From: CAZWDL01 sp964632995
Lineage (GTDB): Bacteria; Bacteroidota; Bacteroidia; Chitinophagales; Saprospiraceae
Direction of reading: 5' to 3'
Assembly (NCBI GenBank): GCA_964632995.1
Contig: CAZWDL010000003.1
Span: 1-64,000, forward strand
Length of the DNA: 64,000 bases
Each line of letters begins with the position of its first letter. The first letter of the stretch is position 1. Shown here piece after piece: positions 7,174 to 15,722 of the stretch. A program made the position numbers and the translations under genes. Below the pieces are notes generated by a model that was not told the DNA's origin, searched no databases, and worked only from the letters and a program-made list of their open reading frames with translations.

Positions 7174-9762
7174 ATGAGGATGCCTCGCTCTTTCCGGCTG
7201 ATCGGAAGTAGTATTATTTCCATGTTACTCTTCTTTTGTTGTCAACCCCGGGACCTCCAGCCTCCGGCGGCCGGGGTTCCGCTCGATCTGGCGCAGCAGC
7301 GAGCCGCCCGTCTGGATTCTGTGCGCTATATCTTACACTTTGACATTCCCTCCGATAAGGGGAGCGCCATTCCCGCCAGGCTGGAGCTGCATTTCAACTT
7401 ATCCGATGCTACGAAACCCTTGTTTCTCGATTTCGCCGGCGCCCCTGAACAACTTCACAGGGTCAGCACACCTGAAGAAACGATCAAGACGGGGGTAGAA
7501 AACCAGCACATTCGCATCCCCGCTTCTTCCCTCAAAGAAAGGAACAACGTATTGATGTTGGACTTTACCGCGGGCGACATGTCCCTCAACCGCAGCGAGG
7601 ATTATCTTTACACACTGCTGGTCCCCGACCGCGCCCGTACGCTATTTCCCTGTTTTGATCAGCCGGATATCAAGGCCCGTTATCGCCTCTCGCTAAGCCT
7701 GCCCGACGCCTGGGCCGCAGTGGCCAACGGAGCGCTGGAAAACAAAGAACCGGAGGAGGCAGGACGGCAGGTTTACCATTTTGAAGAAACGCTGCCCATC
7801 TCCACCTATCTTTTTGCCTTTGCCGCCGGCCGTTTTGAATCCGTTACCCGCGAGCGGGACGGCCGAAGTATGACGATGTATCACCGGGAAACCGACTCCT
7901 CCAAAGTAGCTTTAAACGCCGACACCATCTTTGACCTGCACGCCCAGGCTATCCGTTGGCTGGAGGAATACACGGACATTCCCCTACCCTTTGAAAAATT
8001 TGATTTTGCGCTCATTCCCGGCTTTCAGTACGGCGGCATGGAGCATCCCGGCGCCATCTTTTACCGGCAGCGCAGTCTGATGCTCGACGAGTCGGCCACC
8101 GAGAACCAGCAGCTCGGCCGGGCCCGGCTGATCGCCCACGAGACGGCGCACATGTGGTTCGGCGACCTGGTGACGATGAAATGGTTCAACGACGTATGGC
8201 TCAAGGAGGTCTTTGCCAATTTTATGGCCGCCAAGGCGGTCAATCCCAGCTTTCCCGATATCAACCACGATTTGAGCTTCATGCTCAGCCACCGGCCGGC
8301 CGCCTACGGAGAAGACCGCTCACCTGGCAGCCACCCCATTCAGCAAGAGCTCGACAACCTGCGGGAAGCCGGCACCCTGTACGGTCGCATCATCTACCAA
8401 AAAGCCCCGGTGGTCATGCGGCAGCTGGAGCAGCTCGCCGGTGAGAAAGCTTTTCGCGAGGGCCTGCGCGAATACCTCACTAATTTTGCCTTCGGCAACG
8501 CCACCTGGGACGAGCTGATTGCCATCCTCGACCGCCACAGCACATCTGACCTGGCCTCCTGGAGCGAGGTGTGGGTCAAACAAGCCGGCATGCCCGTCCT
8601 GCGCACCACTCTGCAGTATTCCGGTAACCGGATTCAATCACTACGCCTGGTCCAGGAAAAGCAGGCCCCTAACGGCGCTTACTGGCCCCAGCATACGACG
8701 GTAGCCCTGATCTACCCCGACAGTGTGGTCCGTTTTTCTGTCGATATTACCGGAGCCGCGACTGAGGTCGCTAATACCGCCGGGTACCCCCTCCCCCTGG
8801 CTGTTTTACCCAACGCCTCGGAGATGTCTTACGGCTACTTTCAACTCGATGCTCAAAGCCGCGAGTATTTGCTGGAAAATACAGCCGGGCTGGAGGATCC
8901 GCTGCTGCGCGGCGCGGCCTGGCTGGCGCTGCACGAAGCGGTGATGCGCCGGGACCTGGCGCCGGAGCCGCTGCTCGACGCCCTGCAGGCAGCCCTGCTG
9001 GATGAAAAAGATCCGCTCAACCGGCAAAATCTCACCAACCAGTTGAGTACACTCTTCTGGCGTTTCATCCCGCCGGCCGAGCGCCTGGCCCGCGCTACCG
9101 GGCTGGAGGAAAGCCTGTGGCAACGCACCCGCGAGGCTGGGAAGGTGAGCACCAAAGCTGCTTATTTCCGCACTTATCGCAATTTCGCACTCACTCCGGA
9201 AGGCAGGGAGCGTTTGTATGCCGTGTGGTCGGGCGACGAATCCATGCCGGAACTGCCCTTCTCGGAAAACGATCGCATCGCCATGGCGGAGGCCCTGGCG
9301 CTTCGTCTTCCGGATCGCTGCGAAGAGATATTAAACAAGCAATACGAATCCATTGAAAACCCGGACCGCCGGCAGCGCTTCGCCTTCATCCGGCCGGCAT
9401 TATCTGCCGAGCAAAGCGTCCGGGACTCCTTTTTCTACAGTCTTAAGAAGGTGGGAAACCGTCATTACGAACCCTGGGTGGTCGACGCGGTAAACTTGCT
9501 GCACCATCCCTTGCGCGCCGAAGCGTCGATCTCCTATATCCGCCCCAGCCTGGAATGGTTGCAGGAAATTCAGGCCACCGGTGATATTTTCTTTCCCCGG
9601 CAGTGGATCGGCGCTACACTGAATGGCCATCGCTCGCCGGAAGCCGCCCGGATCGTCCGCAACTTCCTGGACGAACATCCGGACTACCCTTCGAGACTAC
9701 GCAACAAGATTTTGATGGCGGCAGATTTGCTGCTCCGGGTGCAGGAGCCGGTGCTTGAATGA
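7174..9762 (+). CDS. M1 family metallo-aminopeptidase, lipoprotein
   Basis: Zinc aminopeptidase (862 aa) removing N-terminal residues from peptides, probably membrane-anchored outside the cytoplasm. The N-terminus is a lipoprotein signal (LLFFCCQPR, Cys at ~23-24). The M1 beta domain follows, then the substrate-binding GGMEHPG (~residues 287-293, a variant of GAMEN). The zinc site is HETAHMWFGD (~321) with the third ligand Glu in LKEVFANF 19 residues after the first His. The Tyr of the GRIIYQKAP segment (~residue 409) fits the catalytic Tyr region. A helical C-terminal domain completes a full-length enzyme. It stands alone, convergent with the acyl-CoA oxidase gene. Confidence 0.93.
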   Translation: MRMPRSFRLIGSSIISMLLFFCCQPRDLQPPAAGVPLDLAQQRAARLDSVRYILHFDIPSDKGSAIPARLELHFNLSDATKPLFLDFAGAPEQLHRVSTPEETIKTGVENQHIRIPASSLKERNNVLMLDFTAGDMSLNRSEDYLYTLLVPDRARTLFPCFDQPDIKARYRLSLSLPDAWAAVANGALENKEPEEAGRQVYHFEETLPISTYLFAFAAGRFESVTRERDGRSMTMYHRETDSSKVALNADTIFDLHAQAIRWLEEYTDIPLPFEKFDFALIPGFQYGGMEHPGAIFYRQRSLMLDESATENQQLGRARLIAHETAHMWFGDLVTMKWFNDVWLKEVFANFMAAKAVNPSFPDINHDLSFMLSHRPAAYGEDRSPGSHPIQQELDNLREAGTLYGRIIYQKAPVVMRQLEQLAGEKAFREGLREYLTNFAFGNATWDELIAILDRHSTSDLASWSEVWVKQAGMPVLRTTLQYSGNRIQSLRLVQEKQAPNGAYWPQHTTVALIYPDSVVRFSVDITGAATEVANTAGYPLPLAVLPNASEMSYGYFQLDAQSREYLLENTAGLEDPLLRGAAWLALHEAVMRRDLAPEPLLDALQAALLDEKDPLNRQNLTNQLSTLFWRFIPPAERLARATGLEESLWQRTREAGKVSTKAAYFRTYRNFALTPEGRERLYAVWSGDESMPELPFSENDRIAMAEALALRLPDRCEEILNKQYESIENPDRRQRFAFIRPALSAEQSVRDSFFYSLKKVGNRHYEPWVVDAVNLLHHPLRAEASISYIRPSLEWLQEIQATGDIFFPRQWIGATLNGHRSPEAARIVRNFLDEHPDYPSRLRNKILMAADLLLRVQEPVLE

Positions 9763-9902
9763 CTTTAAGTCGGAAGTTTTCACTATTCGCTGTTCGCAGC
9801 TCCGCCAGGCTTTCACAATCGATAGGCAACTCCTGGCACAGCCAGCCCTGAATAGCAAAACACCTACCCGGCGCCGCCGCCTTTCGAGAGGCCTGGCTCT
9901 GC

Positions 9903-12242
9903 TTACCGCCGGCTGCCTACTGCAATCTCGGCCGCCAGCAGCTCATCCGGGATATCAAAGCTTTCCACCAGCGGCAGGGCGTCGTCGCGCAGTTCGGCGC
10001 AAAGATCATCGATGGCGCGGCGTATGGCTTTGGTTTTGTTGCTTTCCATGTATCCCTGTTCCAGGTACCAGCCCTTGTGTTGTTCGATGGTGTGGAGAGC
10101 ATAGAGTTGGCGAAGTTTTTCCAGAACGGGCCGGAGAGTCTCGTCTTCACAGGCCTGCACGGCTTCCTGAAATTTTTCCAGCACGTATCGCTCGACAAAG
10201 GCATGAGCGAGCGCCAGCATGTGGGTCTGGCATTGCAGGTAGGCGTCATAGGCATTCATTCCGTCCCTGATCATATTGCGCATACGCAGGCTTACACTAC
10301 GCAGCAGGCGATCCTGCCGGTATTCGAAGGCACTGCGGTGGAACTCGCCGTCGAGCAGATGTTCGCGGTCGGTTTTGCGGACGATGATGGGGTTGCGCTC
10401 CATGATATCGGTAGCGATATTACTGCCTACAAAACGCAGGATGCCGAGCACGCCTTCGTCGCTGAAGGCCTTTCGGAAGCGGGTCATAACGCCGCGGGCC
10501 ACCAGTTGCATAAGAACGGTATTGTCGCCTTCGAAAGTGGTGAAGATATCGGTATCCGCCTTGAGGCGATCGAAGCGGTTTTCCGAGAGGTAGCCTTTAC
10601 CGCCACAGGCTTCACGGCATTCCTGCAGGGCGCTGGTGGTAAACCAGGTGCTGTAAGCTTTCATCCCTGCCGCCAGGGTCTCTACTTCGCGGATGTTAGC
10701 TTCATTGCGGTTGAGGAACAGTCCGGTAAGCGCCCGGAGGGCAAAGTGCAGCGCGTAGCTTTTAGCCAGCAGAGGCATCAGGCGGCGCTGGTGACTGGGA
10801 TAGTCCAGTAAGAGCGTTTCCGGCTCGGTATAGGAGGGGCCGAACTGGCGCCGCCGCAGGGCCCATTTGACGGCGATGGCGATACCGGATTTGGCGGCGG
10901 AGAGGCCTGCTCTCGGCACGAAGACGCGACCGCCGACCAGCGTACCCAGCATGGTGAAGAAACGCTTGGAGGGATCCTCGATCGGGCTGGTATATACGCC
11001 GTTTTCATCCACATCGCCAAAGCGGTTGAGCAGGTTTTCGCGCGGCACGCGCACGTCGTCGAACCAGATGCGGGCGTTGTCAACGCCGTTGAGGCCCATT
11101 TTGTACCCGTTGTCCTCAATACGCACCCCTGGCAGCACGTTGCCCTCTTCATCGCGCAGCGGGACAAGGAGGGCGTGTACCCCGTGATTCTTTCCCTCCA
11201 CGATCAATTGAGCAAAAACGGTGGCCAGGCTGCCGTGCAAACCGTTGCCGATGTATTCCTTACCGGCCTCGTAATCCGGAGAATTGATGACGAATTCGTC
11301 GGTATCGGGATCAAAAATGGCCGTTGTTTCCAGGCCTCTGACATTACTGCCGTGCCCGGTTTCGGTCATGGCGAAACAGCCGGCCAGTTCCATTGCGGCT
11401 ACCCTGGGCAGGTATTTTTTGTGGTGTCTTTCCGTTCCCAGCCAGTTGATGCTGCCGCCGAACAAACCAAACTGTACGCCGAACTTTATCGTGAGGGAAA
11501 GATCGTGGTATCCCAGCATTTCAAAGACGGCGGCGTACTCCCCCATTTCGCCTTCACCACCATAGGCTTCCGGGTAGGCCAGTGCGCCGAGCCCTTGCTC
11601 AGCCAGCAATTTGGTCCATTCCAGCACCACCTCGCGGTAATCTTCTTTGAGGCGGAGTTCGCGGTAGCGGAAGACGGGGTCTTTCAGTAAGGTTTTGACC
11701 CGCTCACGCGTCTCTGCGTAATCGTCGTAGAGCAGGGCAGTCATGGCGCTTGCCTGAAAAGAAGCTTTTTCTTCTTCGACTTTTTTATGGGATTCCAGGC
11801 CGAGGTCGTGGAAAATACTGTGGTAGGTTTCCGACTTGACCAGGCCGAGGCGCTGTTCGATTTCTTCCAGCGACTTCCGGGTCTCTTCTGAAGCCCAGCG
11901 CATTTTCTCTTCTCCTTTCTGACGGGCGCTGCGACGGGCCATCTGCAGGCCGAGTTCGACCAGCGACTTCCGGGCGTCGGGCGGCAGTTGCCGGGCAGCG
12001 CGCCGCAGTTCGATTTCCCAGTGTTTAAACAATTCGCGGGAGGGCGGTGAAGAAGGATCACTCCACTGCTCAACGACTTCCTGCTCTTCTTCACTCACCA
12101 GGTCAAGCTCTTCGACCCGGCGGCGCAGAAATTCCGCTTCCGACGGGCTCAGCACCTTGTCGGCCCAGGCCACGTAAAAAAGAGGAATCAAACTTTGAAT
12201 ACCGGGAGAGTAGAAAGGGAGCTTGGGTGGCTGTTTGGTCAT
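9903..12242 (-). CDS. Acyl-CoA oxidase/dehydrogenase with N-terminal TerB-like segment
   Basis: FAD enzyme of 779 aa that oxidises acyl-CoA to trans-2-enoyl-CoA. Residues ~12-60 (LIPLFYVAWADKVLSPSEAE) resemble a TerB-like helical unit and are not part of the catalytic fold; a charged helical linker runs to ~170. The catalytic part resembles peroxisomal acyl-CoA oxidases more than ordinary dehydrogenases: CFAMTETGHGSNVRGLETTA (FAD/substrate loop), KEYIGNGLHGSLATVFAQL, ALRRRQFG, and TFEGDNTVLMQLVARG, which holds the expected catalytic Glu. It lacks a C-terminal peroxisomal-type signal, as expected for a bacterium. It is a single gene. Whether electrons go to oxygen or to ETF cannot be told from sequence. 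Confidence 0.88.
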   Translation of the reverse strand: MTKQPPKLPFYSPGIQSLIPLFYVAWADKVLSPSEAEFLRRRVEELDLVSEEEQEVVEQWSDPSSPPSRELFKHWEIELRRAARQLPPDARKSLVELGLQMARRSARQKGEEKMRWASEETRKSLEEIEQRLGLVKSETYHSIFHDLGLESHKKVEEEKASFQASAMTALLYDDYAETRERVKTLLKDPVFRYRELRLKEDYREVVLEWTKLLAEQGLGALAYPEAYGGEGEMGEYAAVFEMLGYHDLSLTIKFGVQFGLFGGSINWLGTERHHKKYLPRVAAMELAGCFAMTETGHGSNVRGLETTAIFDPDTDEFVINSPDYEAGKEYIGNGLHGSLATVFAQLIVEGKNHGVHALLVPLRDEEGNVLPGVRIEDNGYKMGLNGVDNARIWFDDVRVPRENLLNRFGDVDENGVYTSPIEDPSKRFFTMLGTLVGGRVFVPRAGLSAAKSGIAIAVKWALRRRQFGPSYTEPETLLLDYPSHQRRLMPLLAKSYALHFALRALTGLFLNRNEANIREVETLAAGMKAYSTWFTTSALQECREACGGKGYLSENRFDRLKADTDIFTTFEGDNTVLMQLVARGVMTRFRKAFSDEGVLGILRFVGSNIATDIMERNPIIVRKTDREHLLDGEFHRSAFEYRQDRLLRSVSLRMRNMIRDGMNAYDAYLQCQTHMLALAHAFVERYVLEKFQEAVQACEDETLRPVLEKLRQLYALHTIEQHKGWYLEQGYMESNKTKAIRRAIDDLCAELRDDALPLVESFDIPDELLAAEIAVGSRR

Positions 12243-12661
12243 GGCTGTGTTTTTCTATTAGAGACTTATATCCTGACGTCGCAATTGTTGGAGGGGGGTA
12301 TGTATTAAGCGTCACCTATGGATCAGATCGGCCAAAAAGTTGAGAAGTTCAGTCACCATTCCTTCAAAATGGCTGGTTTAGTAGCAGATCTGAAAATGAG
12401 CTTCCCAGTTTCAGACCTGCTAAACCTCCTTAACCCGGATTACTCATGGTAAATCCACGAATAATGACGACAAATGATCGAAGATCATTGATTTTTTAAA
12501 CATTTGTATCAGGGCTAACAGGAACGATTTAGCGCTAAACACCTAATGAGAATGTTCTCAAACAATTTACGTCGAGTATAACAATAGAAAGATCAGAAAG
12601 GGGATTTGGTTCAAAGCAACCTGGAGGGAACGATTAACAAGGTACAATTGCCGATATCGAA
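12243..12661. other. Intergenic region, leader of the acyl-CoA oxidase gene
   Basis: No gene is seen. It should contain the promoter of the minus-strand gene starting at 12242. AATGATC/GATCATT at 12473-12489 makes a 7-bp hairpin followed on the plus strand by six T, a weak plus-strand terminator with no matching gene. GAGAA/TTCTC lies near 12548. Confidence 0.4.
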
Positions 12662-13138
12662 TCAGTTTGCCTCCACATCTTGTTCTTCTTCCAAAAACTG
12701 CTTCAGCACGTCGACGGATTCGCGCTCGGAACCCATCAGATCCTCAATAGTCACATTGTTAAGCAATTGATCGACGGACTCTTGCACCATTCGCCATAGC
12801 GAACGGATCGAGCAGTCGACCGAGTTGGTACAAAAGGTTTGCTCTCCTGAGTGGCTGCCACAGAATTCCTTGTCGTAAAGCATACCGCCCAGGGCTTGCA
12901 GCGCCTCCCGGACGGTTATTTTACCGGCGGGGCGGGAAAGAACATAGCCCCCCTTATGTCCGCGATTGCTTTTGATAAGCCCGCCTTTGCGCAGGGTGCG
13001 GGTCAGCTTGGCGACATAGGACGCCGACAAGCCTTCCTGTTCACTGAGCTGAGGAATACTGATTCCTTCTTCGCCCTGCGCGCGGGCGATCCGCAGCAAA
13101 ATCCTCAGTCCATATTCATCCAGTGCAGTGATTTTCAT
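12662..13138 (-). CDS. Rrf2 family Fe-S responsive regulator
   Basis: Winged-helix DNA-binding regulator (158 aa) of the IscR/SufR/Rrf2 type. Residues 1-85 show the family pattern: ALDEYGLRILLRIA, SIPQLSEQEGLSASYVAKL (recognition helix), LIKSNRGHKGGYVLSRP (wing). Three cysteines in EFCGSHSGEQTFCTNSVDC (~residues 92-110) match the cluster-binding spacing of this family. The acidic C-terminal tail is unusual. It is the last gene of the suf operon, 45 bases after sufT, and so probably feeds back on the operon promoter near 19500. The target site is inferred. Confidence 0.88.
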   Translation of the reverse strand: MKITALDEYGLRILLRIARAQGEEGISIPQLSEQEGLSASYVAKLTRTLRKGGLIKSNRGHKGGYVLSRPAGKITVREALQALGGMLYDKEFCGSHSGEQTFCTNSVDCSIRSLWRMVQESVDQLLNNVTIEDLMGSERESVDVLKQFLEEEQDVEAN

Positions 13139-13183
13139 ATCAGGTATATAATTTATAAGATGCAGAAAACAAGAACACCTTTC

Positions 13184-13504
13184 TCAGAACATGTCCAGGG
13201 CGAAGCGCGCTTCTTCACTCATCCGCTCCTTTGACCAGGGCGGATCGAACACGACGCGCAGATCGACATCCCGGACGCCCTCTACCTCAACGATTCTTTC
13301 CTGCACCTCCATGGGAAGGCTCTCCGCCACGGGGCAAGCCGGTGAAGTCAAAGTCATGTTGACATGGACGACCCCGTCATCATCGATATCGATTTCGTAG
13401 ATTAACCCCAACTCGTAGATATCTACCGGAATTTCCGGGTCATAAACGGTTTTGATAGCGGCAATGACCTTTTCCTTTAATTGTTCTTTGCTTGACTGAT
13501 CCAT
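13184..13504 (-). CDS. sufT: SufT/MIP18-like Fe-S assembly protein (DUF59)
   Basis: Small cytoplasmic protein (106 aa) of the DUF59/MIP18 family, involved in Fe-S cluster maturation. The core reads TVYDPEIPVDIYELGLIY, then a beta strand pair and MTLTSPACPVAESLP with the conserved Cys, then DVDLRVVFDPPWSKERMSEEAR, the family's C-terminal signature. It sits in the suf operon between sufU and the Rrf2 regulator. Length is typical. Confidence 0.88.
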   Translation of the reverse strand: MDQSSKEQLKEKVIAAIKTVYDPEIPVDIYELGLIYEIDIDDDGVVHVNMTLTSPACPVAESLPMEVQERIVEVEGVRDVDLRVVFDPPWSKERMSEEARFALDMF

Positions 13505-13631
13505 TAGTATGCTGATCTAAAACTATTTTTCTGGTTTATTGCTCTACTTGATAGCAGCCCACTTTTACCGAACAACGGGCGATTTCCAATTTTTTACGAA
13601 CCTCGGAGCGAAGCGACGAGGAAAATGATAG

Positions 13632-13670
13632 CTTTCCGACTTCCGACTTCCGCTTTCCGACTTCCGACTC
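13632..13670. repeat. Degenerate 7-bp tandem repeat (TTCCGAC type)
   Basis: Between sufU and sufT the 7-mer TTCCGAC is repeated about five times with small changes. The adjoining frame has no coding character. It belongs to the group of short intergenic tandem repeats noted in this window. Confidence 0.7.
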
Positions 13671-14118
13671 ATTCTGTCGACACCACCTGCTCCTCCTCTT
13701 TCAAGGCCTGCAGCATCGTATGCCAGGCGAGGCTGGCGCACTTGACGCGTACGGGGAAGGTGCGTACGCCGGCGAAGACGGCCAGCTTACCCAGCTTATC
13801 GAAATCGGGCAGGTAATCGTCCTTAGTCACCAGGTCGTGGAATTCTTCGAACATCTTCCGGGCCTCTTCCACCGTTTTCCCTTTGAGTACCGAGGTCATC
13901 AGGGAAGCCGATGCTTTGGAGATGGCACAGCCCTTGCCGCTGAATTTGATGTCTTCGATCACCCCGTCTTTCACATCGATAAAAATATCGATATGGTCGC
14001 CGCAGAGCGGGTTATCGCCTTCTGCCGCGTGAGTATGCGGCTCCAGCGTTCCGAAGTTGCGCGGTGCGCGGTTGTGATCGAGTATGACCTGTTGATATAG
14101 TTCTTTGAGTTCGTCCAC
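13669..14118 (-). CDS. sufU: SufU Fe-S scaffold / sulfur-transfer protein
   Basis: Zinc-containing sulfur acceptor for the cysteine desulfurase SufS. The family start DELKELYQQVILDHNRAPRNFG is followed by GDNPLCGD (first Cys), FSGKGCAISKASASLM (second Cys) and FPVRVKCASLAWHTM (third Cys), the three cysteines of SufU. I place the start at GTG 14118, which gives 149 aa, the usual SufU length. The longer frame back to ATG 14208 reads through a 7-bp tandem repeat and adds ~30 residues foreign to the family. It lies directly downstream of sufS, as is usual for this pair. Confidence 0.88.
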   Translation of the reverse strand: MDELKELYQQVILDHNRAPRNFGTLEPHTHAAEGDNPLCGDHIDIFIDVKDGVIEDIKFSGKGCAISKASASLMTSVLKGKTVEEARKMFEEFHDLVTKDDYLPDFDKLGKLAVFAGVRTFPVRVKCASLAWHTMLQALKEEEQVVSTE

Positions 14119-14137
14119 GTCTTTATAATCTTTTAAG

Positions 14138-14205
14138 ATGTCAGATGTCAGATGCCAGATCGGCTGTTGATTCGCATCGTCTGACATCTGGCGTCTGATA
14201 TCAAT
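14138..14205. repeat. Degenerate GATGTCA tandem repeat and 16-bp core of a dispersed element
   Basis: Between sufS and sufU the unit GATGTCA occurs about three times (14138-14160), and an inverted version lies at ~14180-14202. The 16-mer TCTGGCGTCTGATATC at 14187-14202 also occurs in the two larger elements at 41375-41390 and, inverted, 23786-23801. Confidence 0.7.
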
Positions 14206-14208
14206 CAT

Positions 14209-15462
14209 TTATCCTTTAAAAATTTCCACAATGTTCTTCAGCCCTGCCACCAGGCGGTCTATTTCATCCGTCGTATTATAGAGGGCGAAGGAAGCGCGGG
14301 TCGTGGCCGGCACCTCGAATCGATCCATGACCGGCTGTGTGCAATGGTGACCGGTACGAACAGCGAGCCCTTCGAAGTCGAGAAACTGACCGATGTCGTG
14401 CGGATGCACCCCTTCAATATCGAAAGATACCAGGCTGGCCTTTTTTGCAGCCGTTCCGATAATGCGCAGCCCTTCGATCGCTTTCAGTTGCTCGGTGGCA
14501 TACCGCAGCAGGTGATCTTCGTGAGCGCCGATGGCATCAAAGCCGACTGTGCTGAGGTAATTGAGCGCCTCGCCCAGTCCGATTGCGCCGGCGATATTTG
14601 GCGTACCCGCCTCGAATTTGAAAGGCAATTCGTTGAAAACCGTTTTGTCGAAGGTCACTGACAGAATCATATCGCCGCCGCCCTGATAAGGCGGCATATC
14701 TTCCAGCAAGGCTTCTTTGCCGTACAGGACGCCGATACCGGTGGGGCCAAAAACTTTATGGCCGGAGAAGACGAAGAAATCGCAGTCCAATTCCTGTACA
14801 TCTACTGCCATGTGCGGCACCGACTGCGCGCCGTCCAGCAGCACCGGCGCGTCGTACTCATGCGCCAGATCGATCATCTCCTTCACCGGGTTGATCGTGC
14901 CCAGTGAGTTGGAGACGTGAACGACGGACACTATTTTTGTTCGCTCGTTCAGCATTTGCCGATAGGCTTCCATATCTACCTCGCCGGCATCATTGATAGG
15001 CACCACACGCAGTTTGGCGCCACGCTCTTCGCAGATCATCTGCCAGGGCACGATATTGGCGTGGTGCTCCATTTCGGTGATCAGTACTTCGTCGCCCTCC
15101 TGCAGATTTTTTCTTCCGTAGGACGAAGCCACGAGGTTGATCCCTTCGGTACATCCCCGAACGAAAACGATTTCCCGGTCGGAGGCTGCCCCCAGAAATT
15201 CCCGGGTGGTGCTACGCGCCCACTCGTGAGCGTCGGTAGCCTGCTGGCTGAGTTGGTAAACTCCACGGTGAATATTGGTATGCTGATACCGGTAGTACTT
15301 ATCCACCGCCTGAATCACCGATTCGGGTTTCTGGCTCGAAGCGCCGTTATCGAGGAAGGCCAGCGGCTTGCCGTGCATCTTGGTATGCAAAATGGGAAAA
15401 TCACCGCGGATGCGTTCGATATTCAGGGGCTTTGTATCTATGGTTGCAGGTTTCATAATCAT
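14209..15462 (-). CDS. sufS: SufS cysteine desulfurase
   Basis: PLP-dependent cysteine desulfurase (class V fold, 417 aa) that releases sulfur from cysteine for cluster assembly. Visible signatures are LAFLDNGASSQKP, TEMEHHANIVPW (His stacking on PLP), LLDGAQSVPHM (PLP-binding Asp), FSGHKVFGPTG (Schiff-base Lys) and VRTGHHCTQP (active-site Cys, group II loop). It is full length. Two in-frame ATGs (15462 and 15456) are possible starts. It is separated from sufD by 260 bases with no gene, an unusually wide gap inside the operon. Confidence 0.95.
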   Translation of the reverse strand: MIMKPATIDTKPLNIERIRGDFPILHTKMHGKPLAFLDNGASSQKPESVIQAVDKYYRYQHTNIHRGVYQLSQQATDAHEWARSTTREFLGAASDREIVFVRGCTEGINLVASSYGRKNLQEGDEVLITEMEHHANIVPWQMICEERGAKLRVVPINDAGEVDMEAYRQMLNERTKIVSVVHVSNSLGTINPVKEMIDLAHEYDAPVLLDGAQSVPHMAVDVQELDCDFFVFSGHKVFGPTGIGVLYGKEALLEDMPPYQGGGDMILSVTFDKTVFNELPFKFEAGTPNIAGAIGLGEALNYLSTVGFDAIGAHEDHLLRYATEQLKAIEGLRIIGTAAKKASLVSFDIEGVHPHDIGQFLDFEGLAVRTGHHCTQPVMDRFEVPATTRASFALYNTTDEIDRLVAGLKNIVEIFKG

Positions 15463-15722
15463 TGTTTTTAAGACCAGCTCATTTTTCTATCAAGCTCATC
15501 TGTTCTATCGTATAGTTCGAGTTGGGGTTGCCGGAATTTCACCAGGTTGCTACGGCTATTCTGCCACGGTTTTGACCGGGACTATCATCATCTTCCGGCG
15601 GCTGTCTCCCGCCTCTGCATAAAGCCTCGGCGAGCGAAGACTCCCAACTTTCTTTCATCCGACCCTCCCGCTTGAAAAGCGAATTGGACGGAACCAGCTG
15701 TCTACTACTGAGTGCCGACTGC
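15463..15722. other. 260-base gap inside the suf operon
   Basis: No gene is seen. The stretch near 15706-15728 is another degenerate short repeat (GCCGACTGCCTACT type; compare 9911-9928). A secondary promoter for sufS-sufU-sufT-rrf2 could lie here, but I see no clear -7 box. Confidence 0.35.

Noticed and set aside
12473..12495. Terminator for a plus-strand gene
   Set aside because: Stem of only seven A/T-rich pairs, and no plus-strand gene ends nearby.
13632..13670. CRISPR-like array
   Set aside because: Units of 7 bases without spacers; not a CRISPR.
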